Origin: JBDNFP01 sp041689775
Lineage (GTDB): Bacteria > Bacteroidota > Bacteroidia > Cytophagales > Spirosomataceae
Direction of reading: 5' to 3'
Length of the DNA: 9,595 nt
Assembly: GCA_041689775.1 (NCBI GenBank)
Contig: JBDNFP010000464.1
Span: 1 to 9,595, forward strand
Shown here: positions 1 through 5,484 of the stretch, in pieces
Position numbering within the stretch: the first letter of the stretch is position 1
How the letters are laid out: each line of letters starts with the position of its first letter
Made by a program: the position numbers and the translations under genes
The notes under the pieces: model-generated
Told to the model about the DNA's origin: nothing
The model's input: only the letters and a program-made list of their open reading frames with translations
Database searches by the model: none

Positions 1-1
1 A

Positions 2-40
2 GTGCGGGACGAGGTGATGGGTAAGGATTTTTTTCGTTAA
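2..40 (+). CDS. Possible C-terminal tail of an upstream gene (partial)
   Basis: Reading from base 2, the frame gives VRDEVMGKDFFR and then TAA at 38-40. The other two forward frames stop sooner (TAA at 22-24, TGA at 15-17). The peptide has the look of a real, mixed-charge protein end, and the non-coding, AT-rich character begins right after the stop. Twelve codons are too few to name a family, and a chance open frame of this length is quite possible, so this is only a suggestion that a rightward gene ends here. Confidence 0.22.
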   Translation: MRDEVMGKDFFR

Positions 41-156
41 TTTGAACATGGCCGTTGGCGTTTTGATTGTCAAGTCGTTTTCTCAAACTTAACGCTCTAC
101 CGCCTTTTTTCATAAACCCGGATAAACTTTAAACAGCTTCGATATATCAAATACTT

Positions 157-192
157 AAAAAAAGCTAACAGCTACAAACTAATGGCTATTAG
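157..192 (-). terminator. Probable intrinsic terminator of the NTF2-like gene
   Basis: Read on the minus strand, CTAATAGC (192-185) pairs with GCTGTTAG (172-165), an 8-bp stem with one G-U pair and a 12-nt loop, followed by C and seven Ts (163-157). It starts about 15 bases past the stop codon of the leftward gene ending at 207. An alternative, mutually exclusive hairpin, AACTAAT/ATTAGTT with loop ggct at 177-194, overlaps it. The stem-plus-U-tract arrangement supports factor-independent termination on the minus strand. Apart from this I see nothing functional in the rest of bases 41-206. Confidence 0.55.
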
Positions 193-206
193 TTACTTAT
201 TTATGA

Positions 207-638
207 TTAACTGGTGTGGTCACACACGATGATCCACTTTCTTTTTATTTTACGCCATAGCAAGGTATAATGCCCTCCTACGTCGCCCACTTCGGGGCGG
301 GTGAGGTACCATTTACCTACCACAAAGGCAGCACCCTTTGCCGGGAATGATACGTGTAGAATGGTAAACTTCAAAGTACCCATGGTAGCCCGGTCGGGGT
401 ACCGTTTCAAGTAACCTTCGTAGGTATTCTGATAACCATAGGTCACACCATTTTTTCCCACAAACATAAGGGAATCAGACTCCCAGTATCCATGCATGAA
501 GGAGTCAATATTTCCATCGTTCCAGTCGCTTGTTTGTCGGTCGAGGGTCGCTAGTATCGTTTTTCTATCTGCCTTAGATTGAGCCATCAGGCTTGTTGCC
601 AGAACTAGTAGCAATAGAGTTATCGTGGAGTTTCTCAT
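207..638 (-). CDS. Secreted NTF2/SnoaL-like (DUF4440-type) protein
   Basis: A 143-residue protein with a clear Sec signal peptide: charged MRN, a hydrophobic run at residues 6-16, and a likely cleavage after SLMAQ (20). The mature part is a single cone-shaped NTF2-like domain: an N-terminal helix with W39, G42, D45 and F47 (DWNDGNIDSF), then Y51 and SDSLMFVG, a YGY segment at 67-69, and strands ending GHYTLLWRKI...KWIIVCDHTS. Members of this superfamily range from enzymes such as ketosteroid isomerases to ligand-binding proteins, and the exact substrate cannot be read from the sequence. The length is normal for a one-domain member. ATG at 638 is supported by the signal peptide and by a promoter-like element about 33 bases upstream. 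It stands alone, divergent from the lipid-kinase cluster, with a terminator directly after it. The family call is solid; the activity is unknown. Confidence 0.88.
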   Translation of the reverse strand: MRNSTITLLLLVLATSLMAQSKADRKTILATLDRQTSDWNDGNIDSFMHGYWESDSLMFVGKNGVTYGYQNTYEGYLKRYPDRATMGTLKFTILHVSFPAKGAAFVVGKWYLTRPEVGDVGGHYTLLWRKIKRKWIIVCDHTS

Positions 639-670
639 ATATTTTACGGATTTTTGTACTTTGATACAGC

Positions 671-699
671 CAAATATACGGACAGCGCCTCACATCAAT
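671..699 (-). promoter_or_regulatory. Bacteroidota-type promoter for the NTF2-like gene
   Basis: On the minus strand TATATTTG (678-671) is an exact match to the Bacteroidota -7 consensus TAnnTTTG. ATTG at 699-696 lies 17 bases upstream as a possible -33 element; a TTTG at 705-702 (23-base spacing) is an alternative. The predicted transcript would have a leader of about 25-30 bases before the ATG at 638. No Shine-Dalgarno is visible, which is usual in this phylum. Confidence 0.55.
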
Positions 700-803
700 T
701 GCAAAATCTGTACCTGTGGTAAGGAGCAGACCTTGAATGGTCATCTCTAATTGGCTTTCAACCGGCTGTATTTATTCATTATTCCTTTCTAACCTTCCGA
801 CCT

Positions 804-917
804 ATGTTTAAAGGCTTTTTTAAAAATCTAGACCGCCAGCGGTATCCCTTTGTGGATGGCTTGTACTACCTCTTTATCATTGTATTTATTATACTTTTAT
901 TCTTTTTTTTCGCTTAA
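804..917 (+). CDS. 37-residue single-pass membrane micro-protein
   Basis: ATG at 804 opens a 37-codon frame ending in TAA at 915-917. The product starts MFKGFFKNLDRQRYPF, a positively charged N-terminal stretch (K4, K7, R11, R13), followed by one hydrophobic segment from about residue 20 to 37 made almost only of L, F, I, V and Y. This is the charge pattern of an N-in, single-helix membrane protein ending flush with the membrane. I cannot assign it to a named family. The lipid kinase follows at once: its GTG start at 921 is in the same frame, with only TAA-ACC between. That suggests co-transcription and coupled translation (inference), and perhaps a role in holding or regulating the kinase at the membrane. 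Small size is the main doubt; the sensible amphipathic-then-hydrophobic layout and the exact abutment argue that it is real. Confidence 0.6.
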   Translation: MFKGFFKNLDRQRYPFVDGLYYLFIIVFIILLFFFFA

Positions 918-920
918 ACC

Positions 921-1799
921 GTGATTCAATCCTCTTTCCTTTTCGTGATTAACCCACGGTCGGGCACCAGGCTACAACATGGTGTGGAGCAGGTAATAGC
1001 GATCATTGAAGAAAAAGTAAAGGAGGCCGGCCACACCGGTCAGTGCGTTGTCACTCAGGCAGCCGGGCACGCTACCCAGCTGGCCCAACAAGCAGTTCAA
1101 AGCAACCAATGGACCACGATCGTCGTCGTCGGGGGCGATGGGACGGTAAACGAAGTGGCCCGAGCAATGGTAAATTCGACCATTTCGTTGGGGATCCTAC
1201 CCCTTGGTTCTGGTAATGGTTTAGCAAGGCATCTGGGTATTCCGCTTACGTTGCCAGAATCAATCGATTTCCTATTGCAAAGCAAGCCGGTATTTATTGA
1301 CAGCGCCACCCTCAACGGCAGGCCTTTCTTCTGCGTAGCGGGACTGGGATTCGATGCATACGTAGGGTATCTTTTTAGTCAACAAGCGCAGCGTGGCTGG
1401 GGTACATACGTAAAAGTATCCATGAATGCCTACTGGAACTATATGCCTCAGAGAGTAAGAGTAAACCAGGAAGAAAAACAAGTATATTCCATTAGCTTCG
1501 CCAACGCTGGTCAGTTTGGCAACAATGCGTGGGTAGCCCCGCAAGCCGACCTGACCGATGGACAACTGGAAGTATGCACCGTACTTCCCTTTCCGAAGTG
1601 GTACGGAACAGCCCTGACCTACTGGTTGTTTACCAAACAAATGAAAACTACCGACTATATTTCCTACCAATCGCTATCCGAAATAGTGGTTGAAACGGAA
1701 GAACCAGCACTTGTCCATTACGATGGAGAACCCTGGCGGCTCAATACCACCCGAATAGAGGTAAAGATTATACCGCGTAGTTTACTGGTGCAAGTATAG
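921..1799 (+). CDS. Diacylglycerol-kinase-family lipid kinase (YegS/DgkB type)
   Basis: A 292-residue soluble kinase of the DAGK catalytic family, which transfers phosphate from a nucleotide to a lipid hydroxyl (diacylglycerol, phosphatidylglycerol or sphingoid-type lipids depending on the member). Visible motifs in order: NPRSG at 11-15, the nucleotide-binding GGDGTVNEV at 71-79, GSGNGLARHL at 96-105, GLGFDA at 141-146 starting the beta-sandwich domain, the FANAGQFGNN...PQADLTDGQLEV block at 193-218, and HYDGEPW at 266-272. All the usual landmarks of the family are present and the length is typical. The start must be the GTG: an in-frame TAA lies only three bases upstream and the first beta strand already begins at residue 6. 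No SD-like sequence precedes it, so initiation probably depends on ribosomes finishing the micro-protein upstream. The SUI1-like gene follows after 46 bases. The family is certain, the lipid substrate is not. Confidence 0.93.
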   Translation: MIQSSFLFVINPRSGTRLQHGVEQVIAIIEEKVKEAGHTGQCVVTQAAGHATQLAQQAVQSNQWTTIVVVGGDGTVNEVARAMVNSTISLGILPLGSGNGLARHLGIPLTLPESIDFLLQSKPVFIDSATLNGRPFFCVAGLGFDAYVGYLFSQQAQRGWGTYVKVSMNAYWNYMPQRVRVNQEEKQVYSISFANAGQFGNNAWVAPQADLTDGQLEVCTVLPFPKWYGTALTYWLFTKQMKTTDYISYQSLSEIVVETEEPALVHYDGEPWRLNTTRIEVKIIPRSLLVQV

Positions 1800-1845
1800 T
1801 TTCACACAATCAGCCGGCCTAACGCTACTAAAACCATTCAAAAGT

Positions 1846-2181
1846 ATGTCAAAGAAAAACCGATCAGGAATAGTATACTCGACCGACCCTGAGTTTGAGT
1901 ACCAGGATAACGAACAGGCAGATCCCGATACTCTATCCCCACCTCAACAGGATTTAAGAGTCTGGCTCGACCGCCGAGGCGGCGGCAAAATAGCTACGGT
2001 AGTAAAAGGCTTCGTGGGCCAAACCAGCGATCTGGAAGCCCTTGCCAAACAGCTCAAAGCATTATGTGGTAGTGGAGGAGCCGCCAAAGACGGCGAAGCA
2101 TTAGTGCAAGGCGACCATCGAGATAAGGTAATAACCTGGCTACAGGCCAAAGGATTTAAAGCTAAGAAGGCCGGAGGGTAA
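1846..2181 (+). CDS. SUI1/YciH family translation factor (eIF1-like)
   Basis: A 111-residue protein with a variable polar N-terminus (about 1-36) and a SUI1 domain (about 37-108). Diagnostic segments are VWLDRRGGGKIATVVKGF (39-56), the LCGSGGAAKDGE block (73-84), and the VQGDHRDKVITWLQAKGFKAKK end (87-108), where QGDHR corresponds to the conserved QGD(Q/H)R of bacterial YciH and archaeal/eukaryotic eIF1. eIF1 controls start-codon selection on the small ribosomal subunit; in bacteria YciH is non-essential and has been linked to start-site discrimination and stress, so the precise role here is unknown. It lies 46 bases after the lipid kinase on the same strand with no terminator between, and probably shares its transcript. 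A hairpin follows 9 bases after the stop. The N-terminal MSKKNRSGIVYSTDP matches the family start well, supporting ATG at 1846. Confidence 0.92.
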   Translation: MSKKNRSGIVYSTDPEFEYQDNEQADPDTLSPPQQDLRVWLDRRGGGKIATVVKGFVGQTSDLEALAKQLKALCGSGGAAKDGEALVQGDHRDKVITWLQAKGFKAKKAGG

Positions 2182-2190
2182 CAAAGAGAA

Positions 2191-2222
2191 AGCCGGAGGA
2201 AGCTCAAAACTTCCTTCCGGCT
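2191..2222. terminator. Hairpin between convergent genes, likely two-way terminator
   Basis: AGCCGGAGGAAG (2191-2202) pairs with CTTCCTTCCGGCT (2210-2222), 12 bp with one bulged base and a 7-nt loop. It lies 9 bases past the SUI1-like stop and about 22 bases past the end of the converging gene at 2245. On the minus strand the hairpin is followed by TTCTCTTTGTT, a fair U-tract; on the plus strand it is followed by CAAAAAAA, not Us. It should therefore work better leftward, or as a barrier for both. Confidence 0.6.
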
Positions 2223-2244
2223 CAAAAAAATGATTATCACTCTT

Positions 2245-2709
2245 TTACAATATCACTCCCTGACGGTTGGTATCAACCGGAGTCTGTTGGATGGGCGGTT
2301 GGGGTTGCTGCTGGTACATTTGCCCGGGCTGTAAGCCTTGTGAATCCAATAACTCTACCTCCGTTACAAAATACTTGGTGTCGCCATTCCAGGGTAGAAT
2401 AAAAAATTTCTCCTCGTAAGTAAGCGACACCCGACGACCGGTTTTGATCGCTTCTTCCAGCTTTTCAATACCTTCTTTATTATCACTACCCACCGAAAAA
2501 TCCCACTGAGTTGCATTGAGAGTACCTCCGCCTTCGTATAGTCCGCCTACATTCAATACCCCTTCGTGGGTTTTGAATACGTAGCCTTTATTGCTGAGTT
2601 TCACCACAAATCCTCCCCGCTTGCCTTCGCTGTAATAACCAAATGTAATGTAATAGAGGATTCCGAACACTAGGGCCAGAAATATGAAAAGGACAATCCA
2701 TTTACGCAT
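2245..2709 (-). CDS. Uncharacterised membrane-anchored Bacteroidota protein
   Basis: A 154-residue protein with one N-terminal hydrophobic helix (about 4-24) after MRK, then an extracytoplasmic or cytoplasmic beta-rich domain with YYSEGKRGGFVVKLSNKGYVFKT (25-47), GVLNVGG, WDFSV (69-73), a helix around EGIEKLEEAIKTGRRVSLTYEEKFF (79-103) and WNGDTKYFVTEVEL (107-120). The tail (about 127-148) is rich in Q and P and looks disordered. From memory, proteins of this pattern (SxGxRxGxxxKLSxKGYxFKTxEG...WDFSV...GDTKYFV) are widespread in Bacteroidota and sometimes carry an unsupported 6-phosphogluconate dehydrogenase label; no Rossmann or dehydrogenase motif is present here and the protein is far too short for that enzyme. 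It lies 65 bases downstream of the MacB-like permease on the same strand, so it may be co-transcribed. Function unknown. Confidence 0.82.
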   Translation of the reverse strand: MRKWIVLFIFLALVFGILYYITFGYYSEGKRGGFVVKLSNKGYVFKTHEGVLNVGGLYEGGGTLNATQWDFSVGSDNKEGIEKLEEAIKTGRRVSLTYEEKFFILPWNGDTKYFVTEVELLDSQGLQPGQMYQQQPQPPIQQTPVDTNRQGVIL

Positions 2710-2774
2710 GATAATAGCGATTTATGTTTAAAAGAGGAGCTAACTTCGGAAATTGAAAGGATTTTTCCAACTTC

Positions 2775-4019
2775 TTATTTTGAACGTATCGCTATCACAG
2801 GATCAAGGCGGGCGGCTAGCATGGCCGGCACTATACCAGATAGAACTCCAATAACACTGGAAACTCCCAGCCCTACCATAATATTTTTTGGAAGCATTAT
2901 GATATCTAGGCTTCCAAACGGCATGTACGAAAGCACAAATACCAGCAGGATACCTACTCCACCTCCTACCAGGCTTAGCATAACGGCCTCAAACAAAAAC
3001 TGAAATAAGATGAAGTAGTTTTTAGCCCCCAGCGATTTCTGAATACCGATCAAGTTGGTTCGTTCTTTCACCGAAACAAACATAATGTTGGCAATTCCAA
3101 AGCCACCTACCAGAATGGAGAAGCTACCAATTACCCAGCCCGCCAAAGTAAGCACTCCAAATACTCCTGATATAGCCTGCGCGGCGGCTTCCGGTCGGTT
3201 AATAGAGAAGTTATTTTCATCGCGTGGTTTAATACCCCGCCGAGTACGCATCAAACCCGTAATTTCGGCTTCCACTTCGAGTAGGCCTTCGTCGTTTTCC
3301 TTACCCTTCACCAAAATATCCGGGCTAGGCCTCCCCGACTGAAATAATTTAGAAAAGGCTCCGTAGGGGATCAGGCACTTCGTATCCGGGTTTCCACCAA
3401 ACTCTATTAGACTCTCCCCCTTTTTCTCTTGTACAGCTACCACCACAAAGCGGTTTCCGGCAAGCTTGAACTCTTTACCTATCGGACTTCTATTCGGAAA
3501 AAGGGTTTCGGCCACGTCGGCCCCGATAATCGCCACTTGCCGTCCGGCGTCAGTTTCGATTGGTGAGAAATAACGCCCTTCGCCAATGGGTACGTCGGAT
3601 ATGAGGTTGTACTCGAAGGATACCCCCTGAATCAGAGCATTCATACTATTCGAACCGTTCTTCACGGTAGTATTTCCTTTGAAATCCATTACTGCTACAG
3701 CGGTGGATGTTTCCAGATTATCGTAGAGAAACTTGTATTCATTATACGAGGGCTCGGGCCACTGGAAATACTTCCACCAGGCAAACTCTCCTTCGCCAAA
3801 CTGCCAAGGCCATTTCTGCACGTAGATTACTTTATCTCCGATAAAACTCATACTCTCCTTGATGCTACGTTCAAGGGAATCCACAATTGTGAATACCGCC
3901 ACGATAGCAAATATACCCACCGTTACCCCCAGCAAAGAAAGCACCGTACGGGTAATATTGGAGCGTAGGGCTTGCCACGCAAAACGAAAACTTTCAAGTA
4001 CTTGGCGTAAAAACTTCAT
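2775..4019 (-). CDS. MacB/FtsX-type ABC transporter permease
   Basis: A 414-residue permease subunit of the MacB branch of ABC transporters, which couple ATP hydrolysis in the cytoplasm to work on substrates in the periplasm (efflux of peptides, lipoproteins or antibiotics). Layout: cytoplasmic FRFAWQALRSNITRTVLSLLGV (11-32) leading into the first transmembrane helix (about 24-46), a large periplasmic MacB-PCD domain (about 48-285, with GRYFSPIETDAGRQVAIIGADVAETLFP typical of it), and three C-terminal helices (about 290-315, 335-365, 380-402). The signature GGFGIANIMFVSVKERTNLIGIQKSLGA (305-332) and the end PAMLAARLDPVIAIR (398-412) are classic. It is of full length for a single four-helix permease half. 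No ATPase gene is in the window; in this phylum the ATPase partner can be encoded elsewhere. Divergent from terC; the uncharacterised gene ending at 2245 follows. The substrate cannot be inferred. Confidence 0.92.
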   Translation of the reverse strand: MKFLRQVLESFRFAWQALRSNITRTVLSLLGVTVGIFAIVAVFTIVDSLERSIKESMSFIGDKVIYVQKWPWQFGEGEFAWWKYFQWPEPSYNEYKFLYDNLETSTAVAVMDFKGNTTVKNGSNSMNALIQGVSFEYNLISDVPIGEGRYFSPIETDAGRQVAIIGADVAETLFPNRSPIGKEFKLAGNRFVVVAVQEKKGESLIEFGGNPDTKCLIPYGAFSKLFQSGRPSPDILVKGKENDEGLLEVEAEITGLMRTRRGIKPRDENNFSINRPEAAAQAISGVFGVLTLAGWVIGSFSILVGGFGIANIMFVSVKERTNLIGIQKSLGAKNYFILFQFLFEAVMLSLVGGGVGILLVFVLSYMPFGSLDIIMLPKNIMVGLGVSSVIGVLSGIVPAMLAARLDPVIAIRSK

Positions 4020-4123
4020 AATATATGTGTTGTTTCTTTCTTTTCACTTGAAAACTCAAATGAACAGCAAAAGTTGTAAACCTATCCCAAAGCCACAACC
4101 TAAAAGGGATAAGTGGTAAGATA

Positions 4124-4131
4124 TACGTTTG
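4124..4131 (+). promoter_or_regulatory. -7 element of probable terC promoter
   Basis: TACGTTTG exactly fits TAnnTTTG and would give a leader of roughly 55 bases before the ATG at 4193. There is no clear TTG at the -33 distance. In the place where it would be expected, an inverted repeat TATCCC (4083-4088) / GGGATA (4106-4111) is found, which could be an operator or chance. The leader is too short for the yybP-ykoY manganese riboswitch that precedes some terC/alx genes in other phyla. Confidence 0.4.
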
Positions 4132-4192
4132 TATGTGGGAATTAATCTTTTAATTTGTTGTTTCATTCTAATCGAATCATTTAACGAGTGTT

Positions 4193-5263
4193 ATGTCAAG
4201 CGAAGTTGTATTTTTTGCCGGTTTTATCGTTTTCGACATATTTGTGATGCTACTCGACCTTGGGGCTTTTAGTCGTAAGGAAAGCCACATTATAGAGTTT
4301 AAAGAAGCCGCTGGGTGGAGCCTCGTCTGGGTATTATTAGCCATTAGTTTTTACGCTTTTCTTCGGTATTTTGGCTATTGGGTACACGATATCAGCGATG
4401 CTTCTCATCTTCAAGAGGTTCACGACCTATACTACAAAAACCTGGTACTTCCGGCCAACTACGAGGAAGCCTTAGCCAAGTTTCAGAGTAACATGGCATT
4501 GGAATACCTGACGGGATATTTGGTAGAGTACTCACTATCTGTCGATAATATCTTTGTCTTTATCCTTATTTTTAACTCTTTTGGAGTTCGGGAAATCTAC
4601 TACAAGAAAGTACTAGTCTGGGGTATTCTTGGTTCTATCTTCCTGCGATTCATTTTTATCTTTCTGGGTTCAGCGCTGATTCAGCAGTTTAGCTGGGTAC
4701 TCTTTATTTTTGGTGGATTCCTAGTTTACACCGGTCTCAAAATCCTGTTTACTAAAGATGAAGGAGAGGGTATAGATGTAAAAAAACACCCCGCCGTACG
4801 ACTGACGTCCAAGTACTTCAATGTATACGAGCGTTACGTAGTAGATCACTTTTTTGTCCGTAGCAAGCGCAGTAATAAGTTCTACGTTACGCCGCTATTT
4901 GTGGTAATGATCGTGATTGCTTTCACTGACGTAATCTTTGCGGTTGACTCCATTCCGGCCATTTTCTCGATTACAAAAGATCCGTACATCGTTTTCTTCT
5001 CCAACGTATTTGCCATCATGGGGCTTCGATCCATGTTCTTCTTCTTGGTGAAGATCATCGACATGTTTACCTACCTAAAATACGGTTTGGGGGTACTACT
5101 TACCTTTATTGGTGTAAAAATGCTGTTGGAGCACCAACTGACTGAGCTGGGCTTCAATAATATGTACTCGCTACTGGTTATCGTGGGTATTCTGGGCGTA
5201 AGTATTGTGGCCTCATTACTGTTCCCTCCCAAGGAAAAGGAAATAGCAGAGGTGAATAAATAG
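4193..5263 (+). CDS. TerC/Alx family integral membrane protein
   Basis: A 356-residue polytopic membrane protein with about eight to nine helices (near 5-22, 42-62, 105-130, 140-162, 165-185, 232-258, 264-288, 296-312, 325-345). The two family signatures are present: EYSLSVDNIFVF (112-123) and FTDVIFAVDSIPAIF (244-258), each carrying membrane-embedded acidic residues (E112, D118, D246, D252) expected to bind metal. The TerC/Alx family is linked to tellurite resistance and, for Alx and its relatives, to manganese export and metal loading of exoenzymes. A segment of about 40 residues (about 64-104, HDISDASHLQEVHDLYYKN...) sits between helix 2 and the LEYLTGYLVEYS motif; it is longer than in E. 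coli Alx and, as far as I recall, common in Bacteroidota. Monocistronic: own promoter-like element and a long hairpin right after it. No ter operon genes are nearby, so a general metal-homeostasis role is more likely than tellurite resistance. Confidence 0.93.
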   Translation: MSSEVVFFAGFIVFDIFVMLLDLGAFSRKESHIIEFKEAAGWSLVWVLLAISFYAFLRYFGYWVHDISDASHLQEVHDLYYKNLVLPANYEEALAKFQSNMALEYLTGYLVEYSLSVDNIFVFILIFNSFGVREIYYKKVLVWGILGSIFLRFIFIFLGSALIQQFSWVLFIFGGFLVYTGLKILFTKDEGEGIDVKKHPAVRLTSKYFNVYERYVVDHFFVRSKRSNKFYVTPLFVVMIVIAFTDVIFAVDSIPAIFSITKDPYIVFFSNVFAIMGLRSMFFFLVKIIDMFTYLKYGLGVLLTFIGVKMLLEHQLTELGFNNMYSLLVIVGILGVSIVASLLFPPKEKEIAEVNK

Positions 5264-5287
5264 GGTATAACTGAGTTTTAATATCAT

Positions 5288-5332
5288 TAGTCAAGAGGGA
5301 TTTAGTACGTAATACTAGATCCCTCTTGACTA
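5288..5332 (+). terminator. Long hairpin after terC, likely terminator
   Basis: Bases 5288-5307 pair with 5313-5332: TAGTCAAGAGGGATTTAGTA against TACTAGATCCCTCTTGACTA, 20 bp with one G-U pair and a five-base loop CGTAA. It begins 24 bases after the terC stop. Only a short weak run (TTTAAACT) follows, so it is not a textbook U-tract terminator, yet stems like this commonly end transcripts or protect 3' ends. Confidence 0.6.
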
Positions 5333-5464
5333 TTTAAACTCGTGAGTAGTGTTTGGCAGTACTAGCTTTTCCCATGCCAGTAACAAAATAAAACGCCGAT
5401 TAATCTAGCTGATTTTTACATCCTGCTACAACTTTCAATATTCTTCCATAAATTGTCCAAGCTT

Positions 5465-5472
5465 TAACCTTG
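5465..5472 (+). promoter_or_regulatory. Weak -7-like element before the GGT gene
   Basis: TAACCTTG differs from TAnnTTTG at one base and lies 12 bases before the preferred ATG at 5485, which would give a very short leader, a frequent arrangement in Bacteroidota. No good -33 element is seen. The rest of 5333-5464 is AT-rich with nothing else I can support. Confidence 0.3.
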
Positions 5473-5484
5473 CCTACGTTGATC

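Noticed and set aside
751..776. Promoter TTGG...TATTTATT before the micro-ORF
   Set aside because: The -7 lacks the TTTG end and the spacing is short; too weak to list although some promoter must lie in this divergent region.
1097..1670. Open frames antisense to the lipid kinase
   Set aside because: No family motif, and they overlap a strongly supported coding region; they are by-products of its codon use.
4057..4064. Minus-strand TTCATTTG as promoter of the MacB-like permease
   Set aside because: The essential A of TAnnTTTG is missing and no -33 element lies at a suitable distance.
4132..4192. yybP-ykoY manganese riboswitch before terC
   Set aside because: The leader after the -7 element is only about 55 bases and shows none of the paired-loop architecture of that riboswitch.
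5470..5484. TTG start of the GGT gene, 15 bases upstream of the ATG
   Set aside because: It would put five extra residues before MKRHYLLL and spoil a normal signal peptide; it also overlaps the promoter-like TAACCTTG.
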